Below, piece by piece: positions 34,296-43,933 of a DNA stretch of 64,000 bases. Made by a program: the position numbers and the translations under genes. Source of the stretch: an uncultured Clostridia bacterium (GTDB lineage: Bacteria; Bacillota; Clostridia; Monoglobales; Monoglobaceae); the NCBI GenBank assembly GCA_910580105.1, contig CAJTWN010000001.1, positions 186,001 through 250,000 of the forward strand, given 5' to 3'. The notes under the pieces were generated by a model. The model worked only from the letters and a program-made list of their open reading frames with translations, searched no databases and had not been told where the DNA came from. Each line of letters opens with the position of its first letter. Within the stretch, counting starts at the first letter, position 1.

Positions 34296-35663
34296 ATGAT
34301 GGAAGAATTCAATGAACGCTCTTCTGAAGAATTACGGGTAGAACGTTCTCTGCCGTTTAGTAATGAGGCGGAACAGTCGGTTTTGGGCGCCATGTTTCTG
34401 GATAGAAACTGTATCCCAGATGTTATTTCGCGTATCCGGTCCACTGATTTTTATATCGAGCGGCATGCAGAGCTTTTTTCTGCAATGGTTGAGCTTTATA
34501 ATTTGGGAAAACCTATTGATTTGGTGACATTAAAAGAAAAGCTTTCCCTGCGCGGAACCCTTGATAAAATTGGTGGTCTTGTTTTTGTTGTGGAAGTTGC
34601 GAATCTGGTCCCATCAATTGACAGCGTAACTTTCTATGCGGATATTGTGAAGGATAAGGCAGTTCAGCGCCGATTGATCCAGATGGCAAGCCGGATAAGC
34701 GAACAATGTTACCGCGGCGATGAAGAGACGGACGATATACTAAGCAGTGCACAGCAGTCCATGATAGAAATCACCCAGGATAGAGCGAGCAAAGGGCTGG
34801 TGCATGTGGGAAGGTATCTGGATGACAGTCTGGAGCTGTTGGACAAGCTTTCCAACAAGAAGGAGACCATTACGGGCATTCCCACAGGATTTCGTGATAT
34901 TGACCGAAGAACTGCCGGACTGCATCCCGCAGAACTTATTTTGATTGCAGCCCGTCCCGGTATGGGAAAGACCAGTTTTGCACTGAACATTGCGCAGAAT
35001 GTCGCTGTTCGTGCCAAACGAAATGTAGCTATTTTTAGTTTGGAAATGCCGGGAATACAAATTGCAAACCGCTTGCTCAGTTGTGAAGCCAGGGTGAGTT
35101 CAGAGAAAATAAAGACCGGCAATCTTAAAGAAGATGAGTGGGGAAGAATTGCCGATGCAATGTCAATTTTATCCGAAGCTGGTATTTATGTGGATGACAC
35201 ATCAAGTATAACCGTCACCGAAATAGGCGCACGATGCAGAAAGCTGATGCTGGAAAAGGGACTTGATCTTGTGGTGATTGACTATCTCCAGTTGATGAGT
35301 GCTTCCGGAAGAAGTGGCGGTAACCGTCAGCAGGAGATTTCAGAAATTTCAAGAACTCTGAAAATCATGTCAAATGATTTAAACATTCCGGTTATTGCAC
35401 TCTCACAGCTCAGCCGTTCTTCTGATAAGGAAAAAAGAGAACCGGTTCTCTCGGATTTGCGTGATTCCGGAGCAATTGAACAGGATGCAGACATGGTTAT
35501 GTTTTTATACCGGGAAGGATATTATAAAGAAGATGTGGAGGAACCCAATAAAACAAAATGTAAATTTGACAAACATCGAAATGGTGAAGTTGGATATGAG
35601 TTTCTAACATGGTTGGGTGAATATACAAAATTTTCTGACTGGAGCGGTAATCGTGAAGAATAA
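34296..35663 (+). CDS. dnaB: replicative DNA helicase DnaB (DnaC in Bacillus)
   Basis: The 455-residue hexameric helicase unwinds DNA at the replication fork. The N-terminal domain (LPFSNEAEQSVLGAMFLD) is followed by a linker and a RecA-type domain with TGIPTGFRDIDRRTAGL, Walker A AARPGMGKTSFALNIAQ, Walker B LVVIDYLQLM, IALSQLSRSSDKR-like KEKREP, and SDLRDSGAIEQDADMVMFLY. No intein is present and the length is normal. Its last codons overlap the GTG start of tilS. Confidence 0.98.
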   Translation: MMEEFNERSSEELRVERSLPFSNEAEQSVLGAMFLDRNCIPDVISRIRSTDFYIERHAELFSAMVELYNLGKPIDLVTLKEKLSLRGTLDKIGGLVFVVEVANLVPSIDSVTFYADIVKDKAVQRRLIQMASRISEQCYRGDEETDDILSSAQQSMIEITQDRASKGLVHVGRYLDDSLELLDKLSNKKETITGIPTGFRDIDRRTAGLHPAELILIAARPGMGKTSFALNIAQNVAVRAKRNVAIFSLEMPGIQIANRLLSCEARVSSEKIKTGNLKEDEWGRIADAMSILSEAGIYVDDTSSITVTEIGARCRKLMLEKGLDLVVIDYLQLMSASGRSGGNRQQEISEISRTLKIMSNDLNIPVIALSQLSRSSDKEKREPVLSDLRDSGAIEQDADMVMFLYREGYYKEDVEEPNKTKCKFDKHRNGEVGYEFLTWLGEYTKFSDWSGNREE

Positions 35664-37068
35664 AGAAGCAGTGCTTCAAAAAACACTTGATGCAATTGAA
35701 AAACATACCCTTTTTACTAAAGGCGACAAGGTGCTGATCGCTGTGTCCGGTGGCGCAGATTCAGTTTGTCTTTTGGATATTTTGGTTTCAATAAAAAAAG
35801 AGCTGGGGCTCAAGCTTGGTATTGCACATTTACACCATGGTATACGCGGTGCTGAAGCCGATGATGACGCTAAATTTGTTGCATCTCTTGCTGAAAAATA
35901 TCATTGCAGGTATTATGAAAAACGTGTGAATGTTGCCGCTTTAGCTGAGGAAAAAAAGGTTTCTTTGGAGACGGCCGGCAGGGAGGCCAGATATCAATTT
36001 TTTCTTGATTTGGTGATGGAAGAGGGGTATCAAAAAATTGTAACTGCTCATAATCAGAATGACGTGGCGGAAACTGTTTTGATGCGGTTAATTCGCGGCA
36101 CGGGCATTGATGGCCTTTGCGGAATTTCAGTAAAATTGGAAGATATGATTGTCCGGCCTCTTTTGAGTATCAGCCGGAATGAAATTGAAAATTATTGCCA
36201 AGAACACAATCTTACTTTTTGTACAGATCGTACCAATGCTGAAAATACGTTTACCCGGAATAAAATCCGGAATCGATTGCTTCCGGTCATGAAAGAAATG
36301 AATCCAAATGTCATTGCAAATATTGCAAATACAGCTGTTAATTTAAAGGAAGATGCCGGATTTTTGAATGCTTATGCAGAACGATTGTATCAGACATTAA
36401 ATAATCCGCACCCATCCCATAAGCCAACACTTCTGCATATTGCATCATTGGAGATGATTGGTTTATCAATTCGTACAAGACTTTTAGTGATCGCTGCAAG
36501 AGAAGTGATGGGAAAAGAATATACAATGGAGCAAAAGCATATCTATTCAATTTTGGATCTTTGTGGAAAGCAGAGCGGAACGCAGGTATCTTTGCCGAAT
36601 GGCCTTGTGGTTGCTGTGAAATATGGTTGGCTTGAATTTATGGATTCCAAGAAGGAAAAGAAGTCATTTTTTGGGCAGGAGGCAATTGAAATTTCTGTAG
36701 AAAAAGAATATACTTTGTCTGAGATAGGAAAAAAGATTTCATTTTTGGAAAGACAAGTCCAAAAAGATGAAAAACTAATCTCGGATGAGAAAACGTACTA
36801 TTTTGATGCAGACATGCTTTCGGGGAAAAAATTATTTTTACGGCATCGGAGACCGAATGATAAAATGGTAGTTTTTCCGGATGGTAAACGGAAAACAGTG
36901 CAGCGAATTATGATAGACATGAAAATACCGCGCAGTTTACGGGATGATATCCCGATACTTACGGCGGAGGAAGAAGTGATTGCTGTATTGGGGTACAGAA
37001 TCAGTGAAAAATATAAAGCAAAAAAGACAAGTGAGAGGGTTTTGGTGGTTTGTTATGAAAGTGAATGA
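35653..37068 (+). CDS. tilS: tRNA(Ile)-lysidine synthetase
   Basis: The 471-residue enzyme converts C34 of the AUA-reading tRNA-Ile to lysidine using ATP. The PP-loop VSGGADSVCLLD is near residue 35, followed by IAHLHHGIRGAEADDDAKFV and TAHNQNDVAETVLMRLIRGT. The C-terminal TilS domain ends with LRHRRPNDKM and VQRIMIDMKIPRS. GTG at 35653 is chosen over an upstream ATG because GGAGCGG lies five bases before it. It overlaps dnaB by 11 bases and hpt by 14, so it is part of a coupled operon. Confidence 0.96.
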   Translation: MKNKEAVLQKTLDAIEKHTLFTKGDKVLIAVSGGADSVCLLDILVSIKKELGLKLGIAHLHHGIRGAEADDDAKFVASLAEKYHCRYYEKRVNVAALAEEKKVSLETAGREARYQFFLDLVMEEGYQKIVTAHNQNDVAETVLMRLIRGTGIDGLCGISVKLEDMIVRPLLSISRNEIENYCQEHNLTFCTDRTNAENTFTRNKIRNRLLPVMKEMNPNVIANIANTAVNLKEDAGFLNAYAERLYQTLNNPHPSHKPTLLHIASLEMIGLSIRTRLLVIAAREVMGKEYTMEQKHIYSILDLCGKQSGTQVSLPNGLVVAVKYGWLEFMDSKKEKKSFFGQEAIEISVEKEYTLSEIGKKISFLERQVQKDEKLISDEKTYYFDADMLSGKKLFLRHRRPNDKMVVFPDGKRKTVQRIMIDMKIPRSLRDDIPILTAEEEVIAVLGYRISEKYKAKKTSERVLVVCYESE

Positions 37069-37588
37069 AATTTTAATCGATGAAAAAGCAATTGTTGACA
37101 AAGTACAGGCTTTAGCGGATGAAATTAACCAAAAACACAGGGGGGAAAAATTAATCGTTATTGGTGTTCTGAAAGGCTGTTTCGTTTTTTTGAGTGATTT
37201 GGTCCGGCGTTTGGATTGCGATGTACAAGTTTATTTTATGGAAGTATCTTCCTATGGAGATGGAACTGAATCCTCGGGGGTATTAAAGATCAAAAAGGAT
37301 TTGGACATTGACATTAAAGGAGAAAAGGTACTGATTGCTGAAGATATTATTGATTCTGGATTTACACTTTCAAAATTGGTGAAGAACTTAAAGGAAAGAC
37401 AACCGGCGTCTTTGGAAATTTGCGCTTTTCTGAGCAAACCGGACCGCCGGAAAGTTTCAATAGAAGCTGATTTTACCGGATTTGAAATTCCGGACAAGTT
37501 TGTTGTCGGATATGGGCTTGACTGTGCAGAGCAATATCGTCAGCTCCCATACATAGGTGTTGTAGAATGTGATGATGCAGCGCTTTAA
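37055..37588 (+). CDS. hpt: hypoxanthine phosphoribosyltransferase
   Basis: The 177-residue purine salvage enzyme has IGVLKGCFVFLSDLVRRL (pyrophosphate loop), FMEVSSYGDGTESSG (flexible loop), the PRPP-binding VLIAEDIIDSGFTL and FVVGYGLDCAEQYRQLPYIG. The ATG at 37055 follows GGTGGTTTGTT and overlaps tilS by 14 bases. TilS and HPRT are commonly adjacent in Bacillota and are then followed by ftsH; here a small membrane protein takes that place. Confidence 0.96.
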   Translation: MKVNEILIDEKAIVDKVQALADEINQKHRGEKLIVIGVLKGCFVFLSDLVRRLDCDVQVYFMEVSSYGDGTESSGVLKIKKDLDIDIKGEKVLIAEDIIDSGFTLSKLVKNLKERQPASLEICAFLSKPDRRKVSIEADFTGFEIPDKFVVGYGLDCAEQYRQLPYIGVVECDDAAL

Positions 37589-37610
37589 AAGCGCAGAAAG
37601 AAGGGTAAAT

Positions 37611-37871
37611 ATGAAAAAATTTTGTGCGTATGCCGAAGATGTAATGAAGACTGTAAAACCGTATACTGAGGCTGCGGGAGATTATGTGCAGTCCTCTGCT
37701 GATAGAATTCAGCACACTTATGAACGGAACCGCCGCAGGTTGGAAAAAAAGGTACGATGGCTGCGTATCAAAAATTCTTTTGACCGTATCGTAAATTTTA
37801 TACTGATGTTTGCTCTTCTTATCTCTATCATTTGTATGGTGGTTGAGATATTGAAAACAAAAAATGACTAA
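37611..37871 (+). CDS. small hypothetical membrane protein (86 residues)
   Basis: The first 55 residues are charged and helical, rich in Lys/Arg/Glu (RIQHTYERNRRRLEKKVRWL). One C-terminal membrane segment follows (IVNFILMFALLISIICMVVE). Basic residues precede the segment, so the N-terminus should be cytoplasmic. AAGGG lies five bases upstream of the ATG at 37611. I recognise no family. It sits between hpt and an aminotransferase gene in an operon-like run. Confidence 0.65.
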   Translation: MKKFCAYAEDVMKTVKPYTEAAGDYVQSSADRIQHTYERNRRRLEKKVRWLRIKNSFDRIVNFILMFALLISIICMVVEILKTKND

Positions 37872-37902
37872 TCTGTTATGACAAACAAAGGAGGATATGA
37901 CA

Positions 37903-39099
37903 ATGAATATAACAACAAAATTTTCTGATAAGGTGAAACACCTGGAAGCTTCTGCTATCCGAGAAATATTTAAATTATTGGCAAAACCGGGAATCATCTC
38001 ATTTGCCGGCGGTGCACCGGATCCGAATTTATTTCCCACTGAAGAACTTGCAGAAATTTCTGCTGATATTTTAAGAAAACAGGGAAAAACTGCCCTCCAA
38101 TATGGTGTAACCGAAGGGTACGACCCACTGCGCACCTGGGTGAAAGAGCGTTTAAAAAAACAAGGAATCTTCAAAGATGCTGATGAAGCAATTATCGTGA
38201 GCGGCGGTCAGCAGGGAATTGATTTGGCTTCAAAGTCTCTGCTAAATCCCGGTGATGGTTTGGTATGCGAAGAACCCAGCTTTATTGGCGGGTTGAACTC
38301 CTTCCGTTCTAATAACGCAGAGATTTACGGTGTTCCTGTCGCAGAGGATGGAATGGATATGGAAAAATTGGAAGCGCTTTTGAAAGAGCATCAGAATATA
38401 AAAGTTCTTTATACGATTGCGACTTTCCAGAATCCTTCTGGTATTACCATGTCTCTTGAAAAGCGCAAGAAACTTTTAACGCTGGCATCTACATATGACT
38501 TTATCATTTTTGAAGATAATCCCTATGGTGAACTGCGTTTTATGGGTGAAGATGTTCCAACTATCAAATCTCTGGATACAGAAGGACGTGTGGTCTATTT
38601 CGGGTCTTTTTCAAAAATTTTGTCTCCCGGCCTTCGTTTGGGATTTACCGCCTGTGACAAACAGCTGATGGAGCGGATGATTATCTGCAAGCAGGTTGAG
38701 GATGTGCATACCAATGTTTTGTCGCAGATGATTGCCTATGAATTTGTGACCCGGTATTCAATTGATGCGCATATTCAAAAACTCCGTGAAGTATATGGCC
38801 GTAAATGCCAGTTGATGATGGCGTGTATGGATAAATATTTTCCGTCCTCTGTTAAGCATACACATCCGGAAGGCGGACTATTCCTGTTTTGTACAATGCC
38901 GGATGGCATTGACAGCAAAGAAGTGATGCAAAAAGCACTTGATAAGGGTGTTGCTTTTGTTCCTGGTGCAACAACTATGATTGACGATAAGCAATCATAT
39001 CCCACCTTCCGTATGAATTATTCAACGGCAACAGAAGAAGAGATTGAAAAAGGCATCCAATTACTTGGTGAAGTTTTGTACGAAGTTGTCGGAGAGTAG
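37903..39099 (+). CDS. PLP-dependent aminotransferase (2-aminoadipate/aromatic, MocR-like fold)
   Basis: The 398-residue fold-type I enzyme resembles the LysN/Aro8-type group: FAGGAPDPNLFPTEELAEI, VSGGQQGIDLASKSLLNPGD, ATFQNPSGITMSLEKR, FEDNPYGELRF and the PLP lysine in YFGSFSKILSPGLRLGF. It lacks the GntR helix-turn-helix of MocR regulators, so it is an enzyme. The ATG at 37903 (GGAGG eight bases upstream) is preferred to the ATG six bases earlier. Likely substrates are 2-oxo acids of lysine, leucine or aromatic metabolism; this is not resolved. Confidence 0.92.
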   Translation: MNITTKFSDKVKHLEASAIREIFKLLAKPGIISFAGGAPDPNLFPTEELAEISADILRKQGKTALQYGVTEGYDPLRTWVKERLKKQGIFKDADEAIIVSGGQQGIDLASKSLLNPGDGLVCEEPSFIGGLNSFRSNNAEIYGVPVAEDGMDMEKLEALLKEHQNIKVLYTIATFQNPSGITMSLEKRKKLLTLASTYDFIIFEDNPYGELRFMGEDVPTIKSLDTEGRVVYFGSFSKILSPGLRLGFTACDKQLMERMIICKQVEDVHTNVLSQMIAYEFVTRYSIDAHIQKLREVYGRKCQLMMACMDKYFPSSVKHTHPEGGLFLFCTMPDGIDSKEVMQKALDKGVAFVPGATTMIDDKQSYPTFRMNYSTATEEEIEKGIQLLGEVLYEVVGE

Positions 39100-39113
39100 A
39101 GGGAGGATAAAAG

Positions 39114-40115
39114 ATGAGTGAGAAAAAACGTATTTTGAGCGGCATTCAGCCTTCGGGGGCGCTGACACTTGGAAACTATGTGGGAGCGCTCAGAAACTGG
39201 GTTGCACTGCAAAAAACAGACGAATATGAATGTTTTTTTATGCTTGCTGATTTACATACAATTACCGTCCGTCAAATCCCTAAAGATTTTCGGAAGAATG
39301 CAATGGATCTGCTGGCCCTGTTTATCGCATGCGGAATTGATCCGGAGAAAAGCCCTGTCTTTTTTCAGTCCCATGTTCCGGCACATCTCCAGCTTTCATG
39401 GGTTATGACTTGTAATACCTATATGGGAGAACTGTCCCGGATGACGCAGTTTAAAGATAAAGCCAAAAAACATGCGACCAATATCAACGCAGGCCTTTTT
39501 ACCTATCCATCTTTAATGGCCGCAGATATTTTGCTGTATCAGGCGGATTTGGTACCAGTCGGCCATGATCAAATGCAGCATCTGGAACTTACACGTGATT
39601 TGGCCAATCGTTTTAATAATGCTTACAGCGAAACGTTCAAGGTGCCGGAAGCATATATTCCGAAAGTCGGTGCACGTATAATGAGCCTTCAGGATCCAAC
39701 ACAAAAAATGTCTAAATCGGATACCAATGAGAATGGGTATATTCTGCTTTTAGATCCTATTGATCAGGTAATCAAAAAAATCAAACGCGCTGTGACCGAT
39801 TCCGGTTCTGAGGTTAAACGCGGAGAAGGAAAAGCCGGTGTGGAAAATTTGATGAGCATCTATTCAGCTGTTACCGGAATGTCAATGGATGAAATTGAAT
39901 CCGCATTTATTGGAAAAGGATACGGTGAATTTAAAACAGCTGTTGCAGAAGCAGTCGCAGAAACATTGCGGCCGATACAGGAGCGGTATTTAGATTTAAT
40001 GAAAAATAAAGATTATCTTGAAAAGATTTATCGTGACGGCGCTGGAAAAGCAGCTTATATTGCAAATAAAACGGTTGCCAAGGTATATCGGAAGGTTGGC
40101 CTTATACAGCCGTAG
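39114..40115 (+). CDS. trpS: tryptophanyl-tRNA synthetase
   Basis: The 333-residue class I synthetase has the HIGH-equivalent SGIQPSGALTLGNYVGAL, the tryptophan pocket region SLMAADILLYQADLVPVGHD with QMQHLELTRDLANRFN, and KMSKS in QKMSKSDTNENG. It charges tRNA-Trp. GGGAGG lies upstream. The gap to the preceding aminotransferase is only 14 bases, so no T-box leader or separate promoter fits here. Confidence 0.98.
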   Translation: MSEKKRILSGIQPSGALTLGNYVGALRNWVALQKTDEYECFFMLADLHTITVRQIPKDFRKNAMDLLALFIACGIDPEKSPVFFQSHVPAHLQLSWVMTCNTYMGELSRMTQFKDKAKKHATNINAGLFTYPSLMAADILLYQADLVPVGHDQMQHLELTRDLANRFNNAYSETFKVPEAYIPKVGARIMSLQDPTQKMSKSDTNENGYILLLDPIDQVIKKIKRAVTDSGSEVKRGEGKAGVENLMSIYSAVTGMSMDEIESAFIGKGYGEFKTAVAEAVAETLRPIQERYLDLMKNKDYLEKIYRDGAGKAAYIANKTVAKVYRKVGLIQP

Positions 40116-40127
40116 GAGGATATAAAA

Positions 40128-41246
40128 ATGAATTTTGACAATAATTTGTTTGTTTTGCTGGCACTTGCCGTAGCCTTTATGATTTCCTTCGCGGCAACGC
40201 CAATGGTCATATCCCTTGCGCATAAAATTAATGCAATTGATGTCCCAAAAGATGCGCGGCGCGTTCATAAAAAACCAATTCCTTTAATTGGCGGACTTGC
40301 GATTTTTTATGGATTTATTGTAAGTGTTCTGTGTTTTGGAACCATTGACCAGGAAACTATGGGCATATTGATTGGATGTACCATCATTGTTACCACCGGT
40401 GTTATTGATGATATGAAAAATATGCGCGCAATTATTAAATTGATGTGCCAAATATTGGCTGCGGTAATTGTTGTAATGATGGGTGTGCGGATTGAATATT
40501 TTGCCAATCCGTTTTATCAATGGTTTGGACCGCAGTATATTATTATGGAACATTGGATGTCCATAGCGGTTTCGGTCATCTGGATTGTAGGTGTCTGCAA
40601 TGCCATTAATTTAATTGATGGGCTTGATGGTCTGGCTGTCGGTGTTTCTTCAATTGCTTCTATATCTTTATTGGCCTTGACATTGATCAGTAATAATCCG
40701 AATGTGGCGATCTTAACTGCCGCTGTGGCAGGTGCAGGTTTTGGTTTTTTACCTTATAATTTCAATCCGGCCAAAATATTCATGGGGGATACGGGCGCAC
40801 TTTTCCTGGGATTCATACTGGCTTGTATATCCATCGAAGGCTGTTTGAAGGTTTCTGCGATTATATCCTTTGCAATCCCGATTTTGATTTTGGGCCTGCC
40901 AATTTTTGATACCTTGTTTGCAATTTTAAGACGTGTGCTTACTGGTCGTTCTCCAATGTCACCAGACCGGGGGCACCTACACCATCGTTTGCTTGACATG
41001 GGATTTTCACAAAAACAGGTGGTCGCAATTTTATATACAATGACAACACTTCTTTGTCTAACCGCCGTTGTTATTTCTGTCAAAGGATATTTTAGAGGTA
41101 TTCTGCTGATTTTGGCTGTGCTGCTGATTATTATGGTGTCAGTAAAGTTGATGGGCGAATTGCGGGATCCGGAAAAAAATAACGATATTGGTTACAATGA
41201 TGATTTGAATTTGACAGATACGGAGGATAAAAAGGATGAGCATTAA
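40128..41246 (+). CDS. undecaprenyl-phosphate N-acetylglucosaminyl 1-phosphate transferase (WecA/TagO family)
   Basis: The 372-residue polytopic membrane enzyme transfers GlcNAc-1-P from UDP-GlcNAc to undecaprenyl phosphate, starting wall teichoic acid or other surface glycans. About ten hydrophobic segments are visible. Conserved loops are VPKDARRVHKKPIPLIGGLA, GVIDDMKNMRAIIKL, AINLIDGLDGLAVGVSSIAS, FMGDTGALFLGF and the basic SPDRGHLHHRLLDMG. It overlaps the next gene by 11 bases; that gene makes the matching ManNAc epimerase, as expected for wall-polymer linkage synthesis. Confidence 0.93.
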   Translation: MNFDNNLFVLLALAVAFMISFAATPMVISLAHKINAIDVPKDARRVHKKPIPLIGGLAIFYGFIVSVLCFGTIDQETMGILIGCTIIVTTGVIDDMKNMRAIIKLMCQILAAVIVVMMGVRIEYFANPFYQWFGPQYIIMEHWMSIAVSVIWIVGVCNAINLIDGLDGLAVGVSSIASISLLALTLISNNPNVAILTAAVAGAGFGFLPYNFNPAKIFMGDTGALFLGFILACISIEGCLKVSAIISFAIPILILGLPIFDTLFAILRRVLTGRSPMSPDRGHLHHRLLDMGFSQKQVVAILYTMTTLLCLTAVVISVKGYFRGILLILAVLLIIMVSVKLMGELRDPEKNNDIGYNDDLNLTDTEDKKDEH

Positions 41247-42354
41247 AGTAATGACCATTTTCGGGACACGGCCTGAAGCAATCAAAATGGCGCCGCTGGT
41301 AAAAGAATTGGAAAAACATCCGGAAGAGATAACTTCCATTGTTTGTGTTACAGCACAGCATAGGCAGATGCTGGATCAGGTACTGGAAATTTTTGATATT
41401 CAACCGGATTATGATTTAAATATCATGAAAGACAGACAAACGCTTGTTGGAATAGCAACCCGTGCCCTGGAGGGGTTGGATGAAGTGATGAAGGAAGCAA
41501 AACCGGATATTGTCCTGGTACATGGCGATACATCCACGACGTTTGCAGGCAGTTTGGCGGCATTTTATAACCAGATTGCCGTTGGACATGTAGAAGCCGG
41601 TCTGCGGACTTATGATAAGTATTTTCCCTTCCCTGAGGAAATTAACCGTCGCATCACAGGTGTGATTGCAGACATGCATTTTGCGCCGACCCAGCGAAAC
41701 GAAGAAAATCTGCTGAGAGAAAATACGCCTAAAGAGAATATTTTTGTAACGGGGAACACAGTTATTGATGCACTGAAAACAACTGTACGCAGTGACTATG
41801 TTTTTAAAGATGAATCTCTTGCAGGAATACAATGGAATGAAAAGAAAGTCATTGTGATGACTGCCCACCGGAGAGAAAATTTAGGTGAACCACTCAAAAA
41901 TATATGCCGTGCTGTACGGCGCATTGTCGAGGAATTTTCTGAAGTAGAAGTTGTGTATCCTGTACATCTGAATCCTGCAGTACGCGAAGTTGCCTTTGAA
42001 ATTTTAGGGAACCATGCGCGTATCAAATTAATTGATCCTGTAAGTGCAGATGAGCTTCATAATGCAATTAATCGCGGCTATATGGTTCTGACTGATTCAG
42101 GGGGGTTGCAGGAAGAAGCACCCTCTCTTGGAAAACCGGTTTTGGTTCTTCGAAATGAAACTGAACGGCCGGAAGCTGTTGATGCCGGTACTGTGAAGAT
42201 TGCCGGTGTTGATGAGGAAAATATTTATAAGATGACGAAAGAACTTATTTGTGATCGGGAAGCTTATAATAAGATGGCCCATGCGGTCAATCCTTATGGT
42301 GATGGATTTGCTTCTGAACGCATTGTAAAAGAGATTATCCATCGTTTTGGATAA
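41236..42354 (+). CDS. wecB: UDP-N-acetylglucosamine 2-epimerase (non-hydrolysing)
   Basis: The 372-residue GT-B-fold enzyme interconverts UDP-GlcNAc and UDP-ManNAc. It begins IKVMTIFGTRPEAIKMAPLV, with VHGDTSTTFAGSLAAFY, VGHVEAGLRT, EEINRRITGVIADMHFAPT and TDSGGLQEEAPSLGKPVLVL near the C-terminus. These are the MnaA/WecB hallmarks. The product feeds teichoic-acid linkage units or capsule. It is translationally coupled to the WecA/TagO-type gene. A terminator follows at 42361-42387. Confidence 0.96.
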   Translation: MSIKVMTIFGTRPEAIKMAPLVKELEKHPEEITSIVCVTAQHRQMLDQVLEIFDIQPDYDLNIMKDRQTLVGIATRALEGLDEVMKEAKPDIVLVHGDTSTTFAGSLAAFYNQIAVGHVEAGLRTYDKYFPFPEEINRRITGVIADMHFAPTQRNEENLLRENTPKENIFVTGNTVIDALKTTVRSDYVFKDESLAGIQWNEKKVIVMTAHRRENLGEPLKNICRAVRRIVEEFSEVEVVYPVHLNPAVREVAFEILGNHARIKLIDPVSADELHNAINRGYMVLTDSGGLQEEAPSLGKPVLVLRNETERPEAVDAGTVKIAGVDEENIYKMTKELICDREAYNKMAHAVNPYGDGFASERIVKEIIHRFG

Positions 42355-42360
42355 TGTACA

Positions 42361-42387
42361 AGAAAAGCTGCGGAATGCGGCTTTTCT
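42361..42387 (+). terminator. intrinsic terminator after wecB
   Basis: AGAAAAGC and GCTTTTCT form the stem base, with three further pairs around a GGAAT loop, followed by TTTTTAGG. It closes the long operon beginning near 30.4 kb. Confidence 0.8.
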
Positions 42388-42402
42388 TTTTAGGAGAGAA
42401 AA

Positions 42403-43188
42403 ATGACAAATAAAGAAATTCAAAAGATTGCTATGCAGCAGTCGGCAATTGATTTGTCCTGCGCGGCGGAAGATTTTGTTTCTGAAAAAAATCGTGTTGT
42501 CCGATCCCATAATTCAAAGTTTGCAAGAAAATATCTTTCTTTACCATTTTTTTGTAATCTAGTTTCATATGGCAGAAATATTGTTGCTTCCGTTGATGAT
42601 ACGGTGGCAGATTTTGTGGAGGAATACATCAATCAATTTCAAGTGATGCAATGTTTTGAAACACCAAATTTGTTATTGCTGGCAGAGGAATTTAAAAAGT
42701 ATGGATATTCCCCCTGCTTTATGGCGGAATATTTCTTGCCTGATATGCACAAAATCCATAAAATTGATTGTTCATTTAAACTAAAAATTCTGCATCCAGA
42801 AGATTTTGCGGAATTATATCTTCCCGAATGGGCAAATGCTTTATGTGAAAAGCGAAAACAGTTGGATATTTTGGCTGTTGGTGCATATGAAGATGGAAAA
42901 TTAATCGGACTTGCCGGCGCTTCTGCGGATTGTGATACAATGTGGCAGATCGGCATTGATGTGTTGCCTGCATACAGGCAGAGGGGACTTGGGGCTGCTC
43001 TCACCAGTATGTTGGCACTGGAAATCATAAAGCGCGGAAAAGTTCCATTTTATTGTGCGGCATGGTCCAATATTCCTTCGGTCCGAAATGCGATTAAAAG
43101 TGGTTTTCGCCCCGCCTGGATTGAATTAACTTCTGTTCATCAAAATAAAGTCAACCCAATAATAGGAAAAAACTTGGAGCAGGTATGA
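42403..43188 (+). CDS. GNAT-family N-acetyltransferase
   Basis: The 261-residue protein has a C-terminal GNAT fold. The acetyl-CoA-binding motif A is MWQIGIDVLPAYRQRGLGAA, followed by LTSMLALEIIKRG and a motif B-like WSNIPSVRNAIKSGFRPAW. The first 130 residues are unlike the standard domain and may bind the acceptor, which is unknown. AGGAGAG precedes the start, which falls directly after the wecB terminator; no clear new promoter is visible, so expression may depend on read-through. Confidence 0.85.
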   Translation: MTNKEIQKIAMQQSAIDLSCAAEDFVSEKNRVVRSHNSKFARKYLSLPFFCNLVSYGRNIVASVDDTVADFVEEYINQFQVMQCFETPNLLLLAEEFKKYGYSPCFMAEYFLPDMHKIHKIDCSFKLKILHPEDFAELYLPEWANALCEKRKQLDILAVGAYEDGKLIGLAGASADCDTMWQIGIDVLPAYRQRGLGAALTSMLALEIIKRGKVPFYCAAWSNIPSVRNAIKSGFRPAWIELTSVHQNKVNPIIGKNLEQV

Positions 43189-43279
43189 TGGAAGGTGTTC
43201 AATCGCTTACATATTAACATATATAACAAATACTTTTTCTGTTCTTATTATAAAACGGCGATAAAAGGGGGGAATAAGA

Positions 43280-43933
43280 TTGAACAAAAGTGAAATATTT
43301 GAAACGCATCAGGTAAATATCACAGCGCTGCGCGCCTATGGTTTTTCCGAAAAAGACGGGAGATATATCTATAAGCAATATATAGATGATACCGGTCTTT
43401 TCTTAGTAGCGGCAATATCTGAGAATATTTTTTTAATCAAAGTGTATGATAGCAACACAAACGAAGAATATTTCCCTTTTAACATTACATATCCTGTGGG
43501 AAGTTTTATCGCTGAAATCAGAAAAAAAGCAGATAAATTTATTGAAAATATTGTGTCGGAATGTTTTACATGTGTTGACCGTAAACAAATGCTTTTGCGC
43601 TATGTTAAAGAGACTTATCAAATTGAACCGGAATATCCGTGGAAAAAATTTCCGTCATATGCGACTTTGAAAACGCCGAAGAGAAAAAAATGGTTTGGTG
43701 TTATCATGACTGTACCTTATAAGGTTTTGGGCATTGAAAAAGATGGTATGGTTGATGTATTGAATATAAAATGTTTCCCCTCGGTGGTGGTTGAACAAAT
43801 TGATAATAAGCAATTTTTCCCCGCATACCACATGAATAAAAAATACTGGATGACCATTTTGCTGAATCAGAATATCTCTTTTGATAAAATAAAAGCATTG
43901 ATTGATAAAAGCTTCCAATTGGTTGAAATGTGA
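43280..43933 (+). CDS. YjbR/MmcQ-like (DUF419) protein
   Basis: The 217-residue protein starts at TTG with GGGGGGA seven bases upstream. The C-terminal half (from about residue 110) matches the YjbR/MmcQ domain, a CyaY-like fold: TPKRKKWFGVIMTVPYKVLG, GMVDVLNIKCFPSVVV and FFPAYHMNKKYWMTILLN. The N-terminal 100 residues (ITALRAYGFSEKDGRYIYKQ) form the extra domain often found in two-domain members. The biological role is unknown; DNA binding has been suggested for the family. The gene stands alone. Confidence 0.85.
   Translation: MNKSEIFETHQVNITALRAYGFSEKDGRYIYKQYIDDTGLFLVAAISENIFLIKVYDSNTNEEYFPFNITYPVGSFIAEIRKKADKFIENIVSECFTCVDRKQMLLRYVKETYQIEPEYPWKKFPSYATLKTPKRKKWFGVIMTVPYKVLGIEKDGMVDVLNIKCFPSVVVEQIDNKQFFPAYHMNKKYWMTILLNQNISFDKIKALIDKSFQLVEM

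Noticed and set aside
39100..39113. T-box leader upstream of trpS
   Set aside because: Only 14 bases separate trpS from the preceding gene, leaving no room for one.
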